From Rhodomicrobium sp. R_RK_3 (GTDB lineage: Bacteria; Pseudomonadota; Alphaproteobacteria; Rhizobiales; Rhodomicrobiaceae): a stretch of DNA of 64,000 nt. The notes beneath the pieces are model-generated. The model saw only the letters and a program-made list of their open reading frames with translations. It had not been told where the DNA came from and ran no database searches. The stretch covers positions 94,001-158,000 of the forward strand of contig NZ_MWLK01000037.1 in assembly GCF_002198715.1 (NCBI RefSeq). The letters are read 5' to 3'. The stretch's first letter is position 1, and each line of letters starts with the position of its first letter. The position numbers and the translations under genes are program-made. Shown here one piece after another: positions 52,828 through 61,867 of the stretch.

Positions 52828-54270
52828 ATGGACCGGAATTTGCCTGGGGCCGCGAAGCGCTCGAAGCTGATCTGGGGGGGAGCATCGCCGCTCTATTTCG
52901 GCGTGTCCGCCAGCGCGGCGCTGTGCGCGGCAACCGGCTGTCTGCTGTCCCCCTATCCGGCCCATGCCGGCGAGGCGGCGCGGATGATCCTTGCCCAGGC
53001 CACGATGCAGCTGGCGCAGAACAGCCCCCCCGCCGACAAGGGCATCAAATCGCTGGATGGCAAGCCGATCGACATCGAGGAAGCCCGCCGCCTGTTCGAG
53101 GAGCACCAGAAGGAGCTCGACCGGGTCAAGCAGGAGCAGAAGGGCCTGGAGAGCGAGACCGTGGCGCTCAGCGAGGAGAGCGCCGCCCTGCAGACCAAGC
53201 TGATCGAGGCGGCCCAGAAAGTTCAAAAGAGCGAAAGACAGCTCACCCGCTCCGAAGGCGAGATCGAGGAATTGACCCGGCAGGAAGCGCAGATCCGCGT
53301 CTCGCTCGACGAGAGCCGCGCCAAGATCGCACAGATGCTCGGCGTCATGCAGCGCATGGGCCGCGAGCCGCCGCCGGTCATGATCACCGAGCGCAATGAT
53401 GCGCTTCGTATGGTCCGCAGCGCCATGATCCTCTCGTCCTTCTTCCCCGGCTTCAAAGCCGAGGCCGACAAGCTCTCCGAAACCCTCGCCGATCTGAACA
53501 CCATCATAACGCAGTCGCGCGAAGAGCACGTCCGCATGGCCGAGGCGCAGGCGGACTTCAACCGTCTCAAGGCCGATATCGACCGGCTACTGACGCAAAA
53601 GCGCGAGCGGATGAAGGAAAATGTCGCGAAACTGGAAAACCTTAAGGTTGCGGCAACTCGTCACAGTCGCGCGGTTACCGATTTGGGAGATTTGTTCAAA
53701 AGATTGGACGCGGAGGTTGCAAACCGCTCCAATCTAGCGGCCTATGAGGCGGAGCTGAAACAGCTTGGCCCGGCTATTGAATTGAAGCCGGCCGTCAAGC
53801 AGGCAGCATTCGTGCAGCCCGGCCGGATGAAACCGGCCATTCCATTTGAGAAGGCCAAAGGCTTGCTGCCGCTCCCCTCGCAGGGAAAGCGGTTAAAGTC
53901 TTACGGATCGAAGGACGACGCAGGCGGAAAATCCGAGGGTGTCTACATCGAGACCCGTAGCGAGGCCCAAATCACATCTCCATCGGACGGCTGGGTTATT
54001 TATGCCGGACAGTTTCGCAGCTACGGGCAACTCTTGATAATCAATGCCGGTGGGGGCTATCATATATTATTAGCAGGTTTGGACCAGATTTACACAAACG
54101 TTGGTCAATTCGTGCTTGCGGGAGAACCCGTTGCCGCCATGGGCAAGAAACCGCCGCAAGGCACCGGTTCGGTGCAATCAGGAAATCCTGTGCTCTATAT
54201 CGAGTTTCGCAAGGACGCCCGCCCCGTAGACCCCGACCCGTGGTGGTCGGAGGGCGTGAAGGAAGGTTGA
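52828..54270 (+). CDS. envC: EnvC-like murein hydrolase activator (degenerate LytM/M23)
   Basis: A 480-residue periplasmic protein with an N-terminal export region (about residues 20-48, ending AHAGE), a long coiled-coil (about 85-315, EEHQKELDRVKQEQK... and RLLTQKRERMKENVAKLENL) and a C-terminal LytM domain. The metal ligands of active M23 enzymes appear lost: the dHG position reads NAGGG and the YAHL position reads LAGL, so it probably activates amidases instead of cutting peptidoglycan itself, as E. coli EnvC does. It starts the envC-ctpA pair, with ctpA following 4 bases later. Confidence 0.88.
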   Translation: MDRNLPGAAKRSKLIWGGASPLYFGVSASAALCAATGCLLSPYPAHAGEAARMILAQATMQLAQNSPPADKGIKSLDGKPIDIEEARRLFEEHQKELDRVKQEQKGLESETVALSEESAALQTKLIEAAQKVQKSERQLTRSEGEIEELTRQEAQIRVSLDESRAKIAQMLGVMQRMGREPPPVMITERNDALRMVRSAMILSSFFPGFKAEADKLSETLADLNTIITQSREEHVRMAEAQADFNRLKADIDRLLTQKRERMKENVAKLENLKVAATRHSRAVTDLGDLFKRLDAEVANRSNLAAYEAELKQLGPAIELKPAVKQAAFVQPGRMKPAIPFEKAKGLLPLPSQGKRLKSYGSKDDAGGKSEGVYIETRSEAQITSPSDGWVIYAGQFRSYGQLLIINAGGGYHILLAGLDQIYTNVGQFVLAGEPVAAMGKKPPQGTGSVQSGNPVLYIEFRKDARPVDPDPWWSEGVKEG

Positions 54271-54274
54271 AAAT

Positions 54275-55615
54275 ATGCGCAAATCGGACTTTGCGACTTG
54301 GATGCTCGTGCTTCTTGCCTTCGTGGCGGCGGGTACGACGATGATCAATGCCACGCGGTCACAATCGGCTACGGCGGCGAATTCTGAAATCTATCGGCAT
54401 CTCGACCTGTTCGGCGACGTGCTCGAGCGCGTCCGCTCGGATTATGTCGAAACCCCTGATGACAGCCAACTCATCGAGTCGGCGATCAACGGGATGCTGA
54501 GCGGCCTCGATCCGCACTCGACCTATCTCAACCCGAAGCATTTCCGCGACATGCAGGTGCAGACCCGCGGTGAATTCGGCGGCCTCGGCATCGAAGTGAC
54601 GATGGAAGAGGGCGTTGTGAAGGTCGTGTCGCCGATCGAGAATACGCCCGCTGAAAAAGCTGGTGTGCTCTCGGGCGATCTGATCACCCATCTCGATGGC
54701 GTCTCGATCCAGGGTCTGACGCTGGAGCAGGCGGTCGAGAAGATGCGCGGGCCGGTCGACACCCCGATCGTGATCACGGTCATCCGGCAGAACACCGATC
54801 CGTTCGACGTCAAGATCGTGCGCGATGTGATCCGCATCAATCCGGTCCGGGCGAATATGGAAGGCAACGATGTCGGCTATATCCGCGTCAAGGCCTTCAG
54901 CGAACAGACCTATGACGAGCTCAAGCTTGCCATCGCCAACCTCAAGAAAGAGGCCGGCGCGAACATGAAGGGCTACATCGTCGATCTGCGCAACAATCCG
55001 GGCGGTCTGCTCGATCAGGCCATCTCCGTTTCGGATGCGTTCCTCGACAAGGGCGCGATCGTGCTGACCCGCGGCCGTAACCTCAACGAGACGCAGCGCT
55101 CGAACGCCCGCCCCGGCGATCTGACCGACCAGCAGAAGGTGGTCGTGCTGATCAATGGCGGCTCGGCTTCGGCCTCCGAAATCGTCGCCGGCGCTCTGCA
55201 GGACCACAAGCGGGCGACCGTGATCGGCACGCGCTCCTTTGGCAAGGGCTCGGTGCAGACCATCATCCCGCTCGGCTCGAACGGCGCCATCCGCCTGACG
55301 ACCGCGCGCTACTACACGCCCTCGGGCCGGTCGATCCAGGCCAAGGGCATCGATCCCGATGTCGTGGTCGAGCAGGATCTGCCGGAAGATCTGCTGAAGG
55401 CCTCGAAGAGCACCAAGCCCCGCGGCGAAGCCAGCCTGCGCGGCCATCTGAAGAACGATGATGGCGAAAGCTCAGGCAGCCTCGCCTTCGTGCCGAAGGA
55501 AAAAGAGAAAGACACGCAGCTTCAATATGCTCTGAATCTGCTGCGTGGCCTTAATGTCGAGCAGAAAAAGGTCGAAGCTCCTGCAGTCGCGCCGGAAGAA
55601 AAAACCGCGCAATAG
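54275..55615 (+). CDS. ctpA: carboxy-terminal processing peptidase CtpA (S41)
   Basis: A 446-residue S41 protease with one N-terminal membrane segment (residues 9-26). Then come DPHSTYL, a PDZ domain (about 90-175, GGLGIEVTMEEGVVKVVSPIENTPAEKAGV), and the protease core with Ser in NGGSASASEIVAGAL and Lys in SFGKGSVQT. It degrades or matures periplasmic proteins, often peptidoglycan hydrolases, which fits its place after envC. GGAAGG precedes the ATG. A hairpin with T-rich tail follows the stop. Confidence 0.95.
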   Translation: MRKSDFATWMLVLLAFVAAGTTMINATRSQSATAANSEIYRHLDLFGDVLERVRSDYVETPDDSQLIESAINGMLSGLDPHSTYLNPKHFRDMQVQTRGEFGGLGIEVTMEEGVVKVVSPIENTPAEKAGVLSGDLITHLDGVSIQGLTLEQAVEKMRGPVDTPIVITVIRQNTDPFDVKIVRDVIRINPVRANMEGNDVGYIRVKAFSEQTYDELKLAIANLKKEAGANMKGYIVDLRNNPGGLLDQAISVSDAFLDKGAIVLTRGRNLNETQRSNARPGDLTDQQKVVVLINGGSASASEIVAGALQDHKRATVIGTRSFGKGSVQTIIPLGSNGAIRLTTARYYTPSGRSIQAKGIDPDVVVEQDLPEDLLKASKSTKPRGEASLRGHLKNDDGESSGSLAFVPKEKEKDTQLQYALNLLRGLNVEQKKVEAPAVAPEEKTAQ

Positions 55616-55642
55616 GGCTCAGATCCACACGTCGTTGCAGAA

Positions 55643-55685
55643 GGGCGCGCCGGGCGATCATCCCGCCCGGCGGGCCCTTATTCTT
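55643..55685 (+). terminator. probable intrinsic terminator after ctpA
   Basis: CGCCGGGCG-7-CGCCCGGCG (perfect 9-base stem, 55648-55672) with outer GGG/CCC and a following TTATTCTT. Lies 33 bases after the ctpA stop region. Confidence 0.65.
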
Positions 55686-55780
55686 GGGAACAAGCGGTTT
55701 TTTTGGGGAGTCACGCGTCGAATCGTTGGTTATAGTAAGCGCCAAGCATTCAACGTCCGCGCGTGACGGGCAAACGAGCC

Positions 55781-57295
55781 ATGAGAATATTATTTTACAC
55801 AGCGACAGCTGCTTTTTTGATCCTGGCCGGAGTGTTCGCATTCTTTGCGCTCCAGACCCCGGACCATGCTGGCGGCACCAAAGTGGTGCTCAGCATCGAT
55901 TCCAGTGAAATGCCTGTCTCCGAGGGCCCGGCCGAACCGGCGGCCGAGCGCGATCTTTACGCGGAAGCGGCCGAGCGGCTGAGGCATTTGGAGGCAAGCG
56001 CGGCAAAGCCGGAGAGCGGCGCGGAAGCGCCGGCCGAGGAGGCCAGCGGCGGAGACCTTAAAACGGATGAGCGGCTTTCAGGCGATCCGGAACCGCAGGG
56101 CGTTGGCCCGCGCGGATTGCGCGGGTCGGCGGAGGCGTCCTTGCCGGAAGACCGGGGCCAGGGCGAGACCCTGCCGGGCCTTCCACCGGGCACGGCTCTC
56201 GCTGGTCTCGACGTGGACAAGCCGATCTTCAAATCGCTCGACCAGCAGCCGGTGGTTGATGGTGGCAGCCGCGCCAATCGCGGCACGGCCTCGGGCGACC
56301 AGCCCGTGCCGGGAACCCAGCTCGGCGCGTCCGCGCCGGACGATCCGCGTCTGGCCGGTTTGCCGCGCGGAAGCGTCGCGCCGCTCGAGCCGGACGCAGG
56401 CCCCGGTCCGCAAGCCGATAATGGCAGTCAGGTCGATGGGGTGATGGCCTCGCTGAATGTCAAGGATCAGCCGCCGGAAATCGCGGCGCCAGTGGTGCCC
56501 CCGGCTCCGCCCGTGCCTTTGAAGCGTCCTGCCGGCGGACCGCCGCCGGCTAAGACGGTGGCCCTGAACGGCTGGAGCGGCACGGCATTCTCGACGACCG
56601 AAGTCGCGGCGCCGAAAGCGGCGCGCATCGCTATTTTGGTGCGCGGCCTCGGGCGTGACGAGCGCATCGGCGACGACGCCGTGAGCAAGCTGCCGACGGC
56701 GATTTCGCTCGGCTTCCTGCCTTTTGGCAATTCCGCGCAGCAATTGGCGGGCAAGGCGCGCGAGCGCGGCCATGAGGTGATCGTGCAATTGCCGCTGGAG
56801 CCTGCCGACTATCCGGTCAACAATCCCGGTCCCGAGACGCTGCTGTCCGGCTCCTCGCCCGATGAAAACGTCACCCGGCTCGGCAATGTCCTGGGCAGGT
56901 TCGAGGGCTATAGCGGCGTCACCAATTTCCTCGGCGGCAAGATCCTGCAGTCGAAGGCGGCGCTGCGGCCCATCCTGGAAAACCTGAAATCGCGCGAGCT
57001 GATCTATGTCGGCGAGGGCAAGAGCCACGCCGTGGTGCGCGGCATCGCCGGAGAGATCGGCCTGCGCTATGGCGGCGCCGATGTCATGATCGACTCCAAT
57101 CCCGCCCCCGAAGCGGTCAAGAAGGCCCTCGACCGTCTGATCGCCGTCGCCCGCAAGGACGGCAGCGCCATCGGTCTCGCCTATGCCAACCGCGTCACCA
57201 TCGACGAGCTGGAAGCCTGGTCGCAGACGCTGGCGACCCAGGGCATCACGCTGGTCCCGGTCGGGGTCCTGGCTCAAACGCCTGGAGCCTCATGA
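55781..57295 (+). CDS. divergent polysaccharide deacetylase family protein
   Basis: A 504-residue membrane-anchored periplasmic protein of the divergent polysaccharide deacetylase family (PF04748). It has an N-terminal helix (ILFYTATAAFLILAGVFAFFAL), a long acidic, Pro/Gly/Ala-rich, probably disordered segment (about residues 35-275), and the globular C-terminal domain with IAILVRGLGRDE, LGFLPFGNSAQQLAGKARERGHEVIVQLPLEP and YGGADVMIDSNPAPEAVKKALD. The position of the usual IxIxxDDxG motif reads ILVRGLG, so the metal ligand Asp is missing. The start could be the GTG at 55763. It overlaps rppH by 4 bases. Confidence 0.88.
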   Translation: MRILFYTATAAFLILAGVFAFFALQTPDHAGGTKVVLSIDSSEMPVSEGPAEPAAERDLYAEAAERLRHLEASAAKPESGAEAPAEEASGGDLKTDERLSGDPEPQGVGPRGLRGSAEASLPEDRGQGETLPGLPPGTALAGLDVDKPIFKSLDQQPVVDGGSRANRGTASGDQPVPGTQLGASAPDDPRLAGLPRGSVAPLEPDAGPGPQADNGSQVDGVMASLNVKDQPPEIAAPVVPPAPPVPLKRPAGGPPPAKTVALNGWSGTAFSTTEVAAPKAARIAILVRGLGRDERIGDDAVSKLPTAISLGFLPFGNSAQQLAGKARERGHEVIVQLPLEPADYPVNNPGPETLLSGSSPDENVTRLGNVLGRFEGYSGVTNFLGGKILQSKAALRPILENLKSRELIYVGEGKSHAVVRGIAGEIGLRYGGADVMIDSNPAPEAVKKALDRLIAVARKDGSAIGLAYANRVTIDELEAWSQTLATQGITLVPVGVLAQTPGAS

Positions 57296-57804
57296 GCGAC
57301 GAGACTGTGTACGCTGCGTCCAATCTGCCGTACCGCGCCGGGGTCGGCATCATGCTCATCAATGCGGACGGACTCGTCTGGGTCGGCCGACGCCGGCAAG
57401 ATGTCATGGAGGCCGGCGAGAACTGGCAGATGCCGCAGGGCGGCATCGATGAGGGCGAGGCCCCTGCCGCCGCCGCCCTGCGCGAGTTGGCCGAGGAGAC
57501 CGGCACGGACAAGGCCGAGATCATCGCCGAGACCGCGCTCTGGCTGCATTACGATCTGCCCGCCGAAGTGGTTGGCATCGCATTGAAGGGCAAATATCGC
57601 GGCCAGCGCCAGAAATGGTACGCGATGCGCTTCACCGGCGCCGACGAGGATTTCAACATCCATGCTCCGCCCGGCGGCCACATTCCGGAATTCGAGGCCT
57701 GGCGCTGGATCGCCGCGGATGAATTGCCCGGGCTGATCGTGCCCTTCAAGCGCAACATCTACGAAGCCGTCATCGAGGAATTCCGCAGCCTCCTCGCGCG
57801 ATAA
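57292..57804 (+). CDS. rppH: RNA pyrophosphohydrolase RppH
   Basis: A 170-residue Nudix hydrolase that removes pyrophosphate from the 5' end of mRNAs and starts their decay. The Nudix box is GGIDEGEAPAAAALRELAEETGT. YRAGVGIMLINADGLVWVGRR at the start and WQMPQGG are typical of RppH. The ATG overlaps the previous stop by 4 bases. It is the last gene of the group. A perfect hairpin follows at 57825-57847. Confidence 0.95.
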   Translation: MSDETVYAASNLPYRAGVGIMLINADGLVWVGRRRQDVMEAGENWQMPQGGIDEGEAPAAAALRELAEETGTDKAEIIAETALWLHYDLPAEVVGIALKGKYRGQRQKWYAMRFTGADEDFNIHAPPGGHIPEFEAWRWIAADELPGLIVPFKRNIYEAVIEEFRSLLAR

Positions 57805-57824
57805 GGCGCGGCGCCGTGCGCGGT

Positions 57825-57847
57825 GGCGGCCCCTAATATAGGCCGCC
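57825..57847. terminator. hairpin after rppH (possible terminator)
   Basis: GGCGGCC-9-GGCCGCC, perfect 7-base stem with an AT-rich loop (CCTAATATA), 20 bases after the rppH stop and about 130 bases beyond phnL on the other strand. No T-tract. The following 57850-57974 is a repeat-like stretch. Confidence 0.45.
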
Positions 57848-57974
57848 GCAGCGGGAGCATTCCGGCCGGGCGCAGCGCGCTGCAACGCCGCGTTCTACTC
57901 CAAGGGAAGAGGGTGGCGCGCGGAGCGTGCCGGGTGAGGGGTTGGTGCCTCACGCCGAGAGGGACCGCTAGCCG

Positions 57975-58667
57975 CTAAGCCGCGAAGCGGGTGACGTCGA
58001 CGGTGCGGTCGGCGATCTCATTGCGGACGGCTTCGTCGTGGAAGATGCCGAGGATGGCGGTGCCGGCCTTGCGGCGCTCGGCGATCAGCGCGACGACGCG
58101 CGCGCGGCTGGCGGCATCGAGCGAGGCGGTCGGCTCGTCCAGCAGCAGCATCGGCTGGCCCGCCGCAAAACCGCGCGCGACGTTGACGCGCTGCTGCTCG
58201 CCGCCGGAAAACGTTGCGGGCGGCAGGCTCCACAGCCGCTCGGGCAGGTTCAGCCGCGCCAGCAGGTCGGCGGCGCGGTGCTTCGCCTCGTCCTCCCCGG
58301 CGCCGCCTTCGCGTGCGGCCGCCACGACCAGATCGAGCGAGGAGACGCGCGGGATCGCCCGCAGGAACTGGCTGACATAGCCGATGGCGCTTTTTCGCAG
58401 CCGCAGCATCCGCCGCGGCGCGGCGCGGGCGACGTCGATCCACTCGCCGCCGTCGCGCAGCCAGATCTCGCCGCGGTCGGCGCGGTAATTGCCATAGATC
58501 ATCTTCAGGATCGACGACTTCCCCGCGCCGGACGGCCCGCCCAGCGCGACGCATTCGCCCGCCGCCACCTCGAAGCTGACATCGCGCACCACCGGCAGTT
58601 CCGCCCCGCCGCGCAGATGCATGGTGAAGCTCTTGGCGACGCCGTCGAGCCGCATCATCTGGTCCAT
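57975..58667 (-). CDS. phnL: phosphonate C-P lyase system ATP-binding protein PhnL
   Basis: A 230-residue ABC-type ATPase of the C-P lyase complex. Walker A GPSGAGKSS (44-52), signature FSGGEQQRVNVAR and Walker B LLLDEPTASLD are complete. No membrane partner is present; with PhnK it acts on the core PhnGHIJ complex, driving turnover. The ATG at 58667 lies 2 bases after the phnK stop. A longer frame upstream is a shadow of phnK. It is the last gene of the minus-strand phn group. Confidence 0.95.
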   Translation of the reverse strand: MDQMMRLDGVAKSFTMHLRGGAELPVVRDVSFEVAAGECVALGGPSGAGKSSILKMIYGNYRADRGEIWLRDGGEWIDVARAAPRRMLRLRKSAIGYVSQFLRAIPRVSSLDLVVAAAREGGAGEDEAKHRAADLLARLNLPERLWSLPPATFSGGEQQRVNVARGFAAGQPMLLLDEPTASLDAASRARVVALIAERRKAGTAILGIFHDEAVRNEIADRTVDVTRFAA

Positions 58668-58669
58668 GC

Positions 58670-59452
58670 TCACCCCTGCAAAACCGAGGATACGAGAAGC
58701 TGCGTATAGGGCTCGCGCGGATCGTCGAGCACCTGATCGGTCAGCCCGGTCTCGATGACGCGGCCCTCGCGCATCACCATGATGCGATGCGACAGGAGCC
58801 GCGCCACGGCGAGGTCGTGCGTGACGATGATGGCGGCGAGGCCGTAATCGGCGACGAGGCCGCGAATGAGGTCGAGCAGGCGCGCCTGCACCGAGACGTC
58901 GAGCCCGCCGGTCGGCTCGTCCATGAAGACGAGGCGGGGCCGCGTCACCATGTTCTTGGCGATCTGGAGCCGCTGGCGCATCCCGCCGGAGAAGGCGGCC
59001 GGGCGGTCGTCGATGCGGTCGGCGCCGATCTCGACGCGGCCGAGCCAGTCCACCGCCTCGGCGCGGATATTGCCAAAATGCCGCCAGCCGACGGCCATCA
59101 GCCGCTCGCCGACATTGCCGCCGGCCGAGACGCCCATGCGCAGGCCCATGCGCGCATCCTGATGCACAAAACCCCAATCGGTGCGGAAGAGGAAGCGGCG
59201 CTCGGCCTCGCTCAGGGAGAACAGGTCGCGCATGCCGCCGTCGCGGCTGCGATAGGTGACGGTGCCGCGCGTCGGGGCGAGCTGGGTCGAGAGCATCGAC
59301 AGAAGCGTCGATTTGCCGGAACCGGATTCGCCGACCACAGCCAGCACTTCGCCGGGGAAGATTTCCAGTGCCACGTCGATGCAGCCGATGCGCGGGCCGT
59401 AAAGCCGGGTCAGGCCCTCAGCGGTCAGGAGCGGCATTTCGGTCTCGCTCAT
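58670..59452 (-). CDS. phnK: phosphonate C-P lyase system ATP-binding protein PhnK
   Basis: A 260-residue ABC-type ATPase that binds the PhnJ subunit of the core complex. It resembles peptide-type (OppD/F-like) ATPases: Walker A GESGSGKST, FSGGMRQRLQIAKNM signature, Walker B VFMDEPTGGLD, and His switch VTHDLAVARLL. It overlaps the GNAT gene upstream by 4 bases. Confidence 0.96.
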   Translation of the reverse strand: MSETEMPLLTAEGLTRLYGPRIGCIDVALEIFPGEVLAVVGESGSGKSTLLSMLSTQLAPTRGTVTYRSRDGGMRDLFSLSEAERRFLFRTDWGFVHQDARMGLRMGVSAGGNVGERLMAVGWRHFGNIRAEAVDWLGRVEIGADRIDDRPAAFSGGMRQRLQIAKNMVTRPRLVFMDEPTGGLDVSVQARLLDLIRGLVADYGLAAIIVTHDLAVARLLSHRIMVMREGRVIETGLTDQVLDDPREPYTQLLVSSVLQG

Positions 59453-59919
59453 GCGCCGCCCTCGCCGTCGAGGCGCACCGTGAAGCTGATGCCGTGCCGC
59501 TCGAAGCCGAGCTTGTCGTAGAATTCGTGCGCCCGCACGCGCTTGATGTTGGAGGACAAGACCAGCTTGTAGCAGCCGCCGCCGCGCGCCTCGTCCATGG
59601 CGTGCCGCATCATCGCGCCGCCGACGCCCTGCCCCTGCGCGGCCGGGTCGACCACGACGCCCTCGACGATGGCGGAGGGGGCGCCGAGATGGCCGAGATT
59701 GTGCATGATGAGCAGCGTATAGGCGCCAACGATGGCCGCGCCGCTTTCGGCGACATAGAGCGTGTAATTGGGGTAGCGGGCGAATTCGTCGAGAATGCGC
59801 GCGGCGACGGGCAGGGGCAGCACCTTGCCGTCGTCCATGTCCGGCTGGGCGTAAAGCGCCAACACGGCGGGCAAATCCGCTTCCTGCGCGGGCCGGATGC
59901 TGATCGCGGTCTCACTCAT
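59449..59919 (-). CDS. GNAT-family N-acetyltransferase inside the phn operon (PhnO-like in role?)
   Basis: A 156-residue GNAT protein: VEGVVVDPAAQGQGVGGAMMRHAMDEA is the acetyl-CoA-binding motif A, and YDKLGFERHGISFTVRL the C-terminal part. It overlaps both phnJ and phnK by 4 bases, so it is translated as part of the operon. In E. coli PhnO, an aminoalkylphosphonate N-acetyltransferase, lies elsewhere in the phn operon; here a GNAT lies between phnJ and phnK. It may acetylate aminophosphonates before cleavage; this is inferred from position only. Confidence 0.88.
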   Translation of the reverse strand: MSETAISIRPAQEADLPAVLALYAQPDMDDGKVLPLPVAARILDEFARYPNYTLYVAESGAAIVGAYTLLIMHNLGHLGAPSAIVEGVVVDPAAQGQGVGGAMMRHAMDEARGGGCYKLVLSSNIKRVRAHEFYDKLGFERHGISFTVRLDGEGGA

Positions 59920-60758
59920 GCCTGGCCTCCGCGCCGTTCCTCGCAATAATCGGTGTCCGAGCAGACGAACAGCCGGCCGCCGCGATCGTCCGTCACCACC
60001 TCGTCCAGATAGACGCCGGTCGCGCCGCAGAGGCCGCAGGGCTTGTCGAACTTCGTGCGCTCGAAAGGATGGTCCTCGAAATCGAGGCTGATGACCTGGG
60101 TGTAGGGCGGCAGGGCGTAGATGCGCTGCTCGCGCCCCGCGCCGAAGAGCTGGAGGGCCGGGCTCATGTCCATTTTCGGATTGTCGAATTTCGGGATCGG
60201 CGAAGGGTCCATCACATAGCGTCCCTCGACCTTGATCGGATAGGCGTAGGTCGTCGCGATATGGCCGTGCCGGGCGATGTCCTCGTACAGCTTCACATGC
60301 ATGAGGCCGTAATCTTCCAGCGCGTGCATTTGGCGGGTTTCGGTCTCGCGCGGCTCTAGGAAGCGCAAGGGCTCCGGGATCGGCACCTGATAGACGAGGA
60401 TCTGGCTCTCGCCGAGCGGCTCTTCCGGGATGCGGTGGCGGGTCTGGATGACGGTCGCCTCGCGGGTGCGGGTGGTGGTCGCGACGCCGGCCGTCTTCTC
60501 GAAGAATTTGCGGATGGAGACGGCGTTGGTAGTGTCGTCCGCGCCCTGGTCGATGACCTTCAGCACATCGTCCGGGCCGAGCACCGACGCGGTGACCTGC
60601 ACGCCGCCGGTGCCCCAGCCATAGGGCATCGGCATTTCGCGGCTGGCGAAGGGCACCTGATAGCCGGGAATGGCGATCGCCTTCAGGATGGCGCGGCGGA
60701 TCATGCGCTTGGTCTGCTCGTCGAGATAGGCGAAATTGTAGATCGGGGTGGCGGTCAT
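59916..60758 (-). CDS. phnJ: carbon-phosphorus lyase PhnJ
   Basis: The radical SAM enzyme that breaks the C-P bond of ribose-1-methylphosphonate 5-phosphate. The 280 residues carry the unusual cluster motif with Cys241, Cys244, Cys266 (KPCGLCGATG...LFVC) and Cys272 (DYC), numbering as in E. coli, and Gly32 (IPGYQVPF), the radical site. The ATG at 60758 is chosen over an upstream frame because FAYLDEQTKRMIRRAILKAI is the normal family start. It overlaps phnI by 4 bases. Confidence 0.97.
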   Translation of the reverse strand: MTATPIYNFAYLDEQTKRMIRRAILKAIAIPGYQVPFASREMPMPYGWGTGGVQVTASVLGPDDVLKVIDQGADDTTNAVSIRKFFEKTAGVATTTRTREATVIQTRHRIPEEPLGESQILVYQVPIPEPLRFLEPRETETRQMHALEDYGLMHVKLYEDIARHGHIATTYAYPIKVEGRYVMDPSPIPKFDNPKMDMSPALQLFGAGREQRIYALPPYTQVISLDFEDHPFERTKFDKPCGLCGATGVYLDEVVTDDRGGRLFVCSDTDYCEERRGGQA

Positions 60759-61867
60759 TCGGCGGCCTCCGCGTGGCGTGCGGGCGGTGCGGCGCGGTCG
60801 GCTTCCCATTCGGCCCGAAGCTGGCGCAGGAGCGCAAGCTCGGCCTGGAAATCGACGTAGTGCGGCAGCTTCAGATGCTCGACGAAGCCGGTCGCCTGGA
60901 CGTTGTCGGCATGGCTTAGTACGAATTCGGCATCCTGTGCGGGGGCGACGACCTCCTCGCCGAATTCCGCCGTGCGCAGCGCCCGGTCGACCAGCGCCAT
61001 CGACATGGCCTTCCTCTCGCTATGGCCGAAGACGAGGCCGTAGCCGCGCGTGAATTGCGGCGGCGCGTCGGCCGAGCCGGCGAACTGGTTGACCATCTCG
61101 CATTCGGTCAGCCTCACCTCGCCGAGCGGCACTTCGAAGCCGAGTTCTTCCGGCACGAACGAGATTTCGACCTCGCCCATGCGGATTTCGCCGGCGAAAG
61201 GATGCGTGCGGCCATAGCCGCGCTGGGTCGAATAGCCGAGCGCCAGGAGGAAGCCTTCATCGCCGCGGGCGAGGGCTTGCAGCCGCAGATCGCGGCCGGC
61301 GGGGAAGGCGAGCGCGCCGCGCGTGACGTCGCAGACGGGAGCGGCGGGATCGTGGGGGCGGTTGGACTCGATCAGACCCTCATGGTTCAGCAGCGCGGTG
61401 ACATGGGGGGAGGCTTCGGATTCGGCGGCGGCGGCGCGCTCCGGCGTCGGGGCGCTGCCCGCCTCGGCGAGGGCGGGGTCAAGCAGGCGATGAGTGTAGT
61501 CGAAGGTCGGGCCGAGCACCTGGCCACCGGGCAGATCCTTGTAGGTCGCGGAGATGCGGCGGCGAATGTGCATGGCGCCGGTGTCGGCAGGCTCGGCATA
61601 GCCGAAGCGCGGCAGCGTCGTGCGGTAGGCGCGGGCGAGGAAGATTGCCTCGATCAGGTCGCCGCGCGCCTGCTTGATGGCGAGGGCGGCAAGGTCCGGG
61701 TCGTAGAGCGAGCCCTCGCACATGACGCGGTTGACGGCGAGGCTGAGCTGCTCTCGGATCTGCGCGGCGGTGATTTCGGGGAGGGCGGGGTCGCCGCGGC
61801 GCTCATGGGCGAGCAGATTATGCGCCGCCTCGATGGCCGCTTCGCCGCCTTTGACCGCCACATACAT
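60755..61867 (-). CDS. phnI: carbon-phosphorus lyase complex subunit PhnI
   Basis: A 370-residue subunit that catalyses nucleosidase/transfer of phosphonate to ATP ribose, with PhnG, H and L. MYVAVKGGEAAIEAAH is the normal start; SHADNVQATGFVEHLKLPHYVDFQAELALL is the conserved C-terminal stretch. It overlaps phnH by 1 base and phnJ by 4 bases. Confidence 0.96.
   Translation of the reverse strand: MYVAVKGGEAAIEAAHNLLAHERRGDPALPEITAAQIREQLSLAVNRVMCEGSLYDPDLAALAIKQARGDLIEAIFLARAYRTTLPRFGYAEPADTGAMHIRRRISATYKDLPGGQVLGPTFDYTHRLLDPALAEAGSAPTPERAAAAESEASPHVTALLNHEGLIESNRPHDPAAPVCDVTRGALAFPAGRDLRLQALARGDEGFLLALGYSTQRGYGRTHPFAGEIRMGEVEISFVPEELGFEVPLGEVRLTECEMVNQFAGSADAPPQFTRGYGLVFGHSERKAMSMALVDRALRTAEFGEEVVAPAQDAEFVLSHADNVQATGFVEHLKLPHYVDFQAELALLRQLRAEWEADRAAPPARHAEAAE

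Noticed and set aside
57850-57974. Possible small gene between rppH and phnL
   Set aside because: The sequence looks like a dispersed repeat (AAGGGAAGAGGGTGGC...GTGCCGGGTGAGGG) and no frame has a start with a ribosome-binding site.
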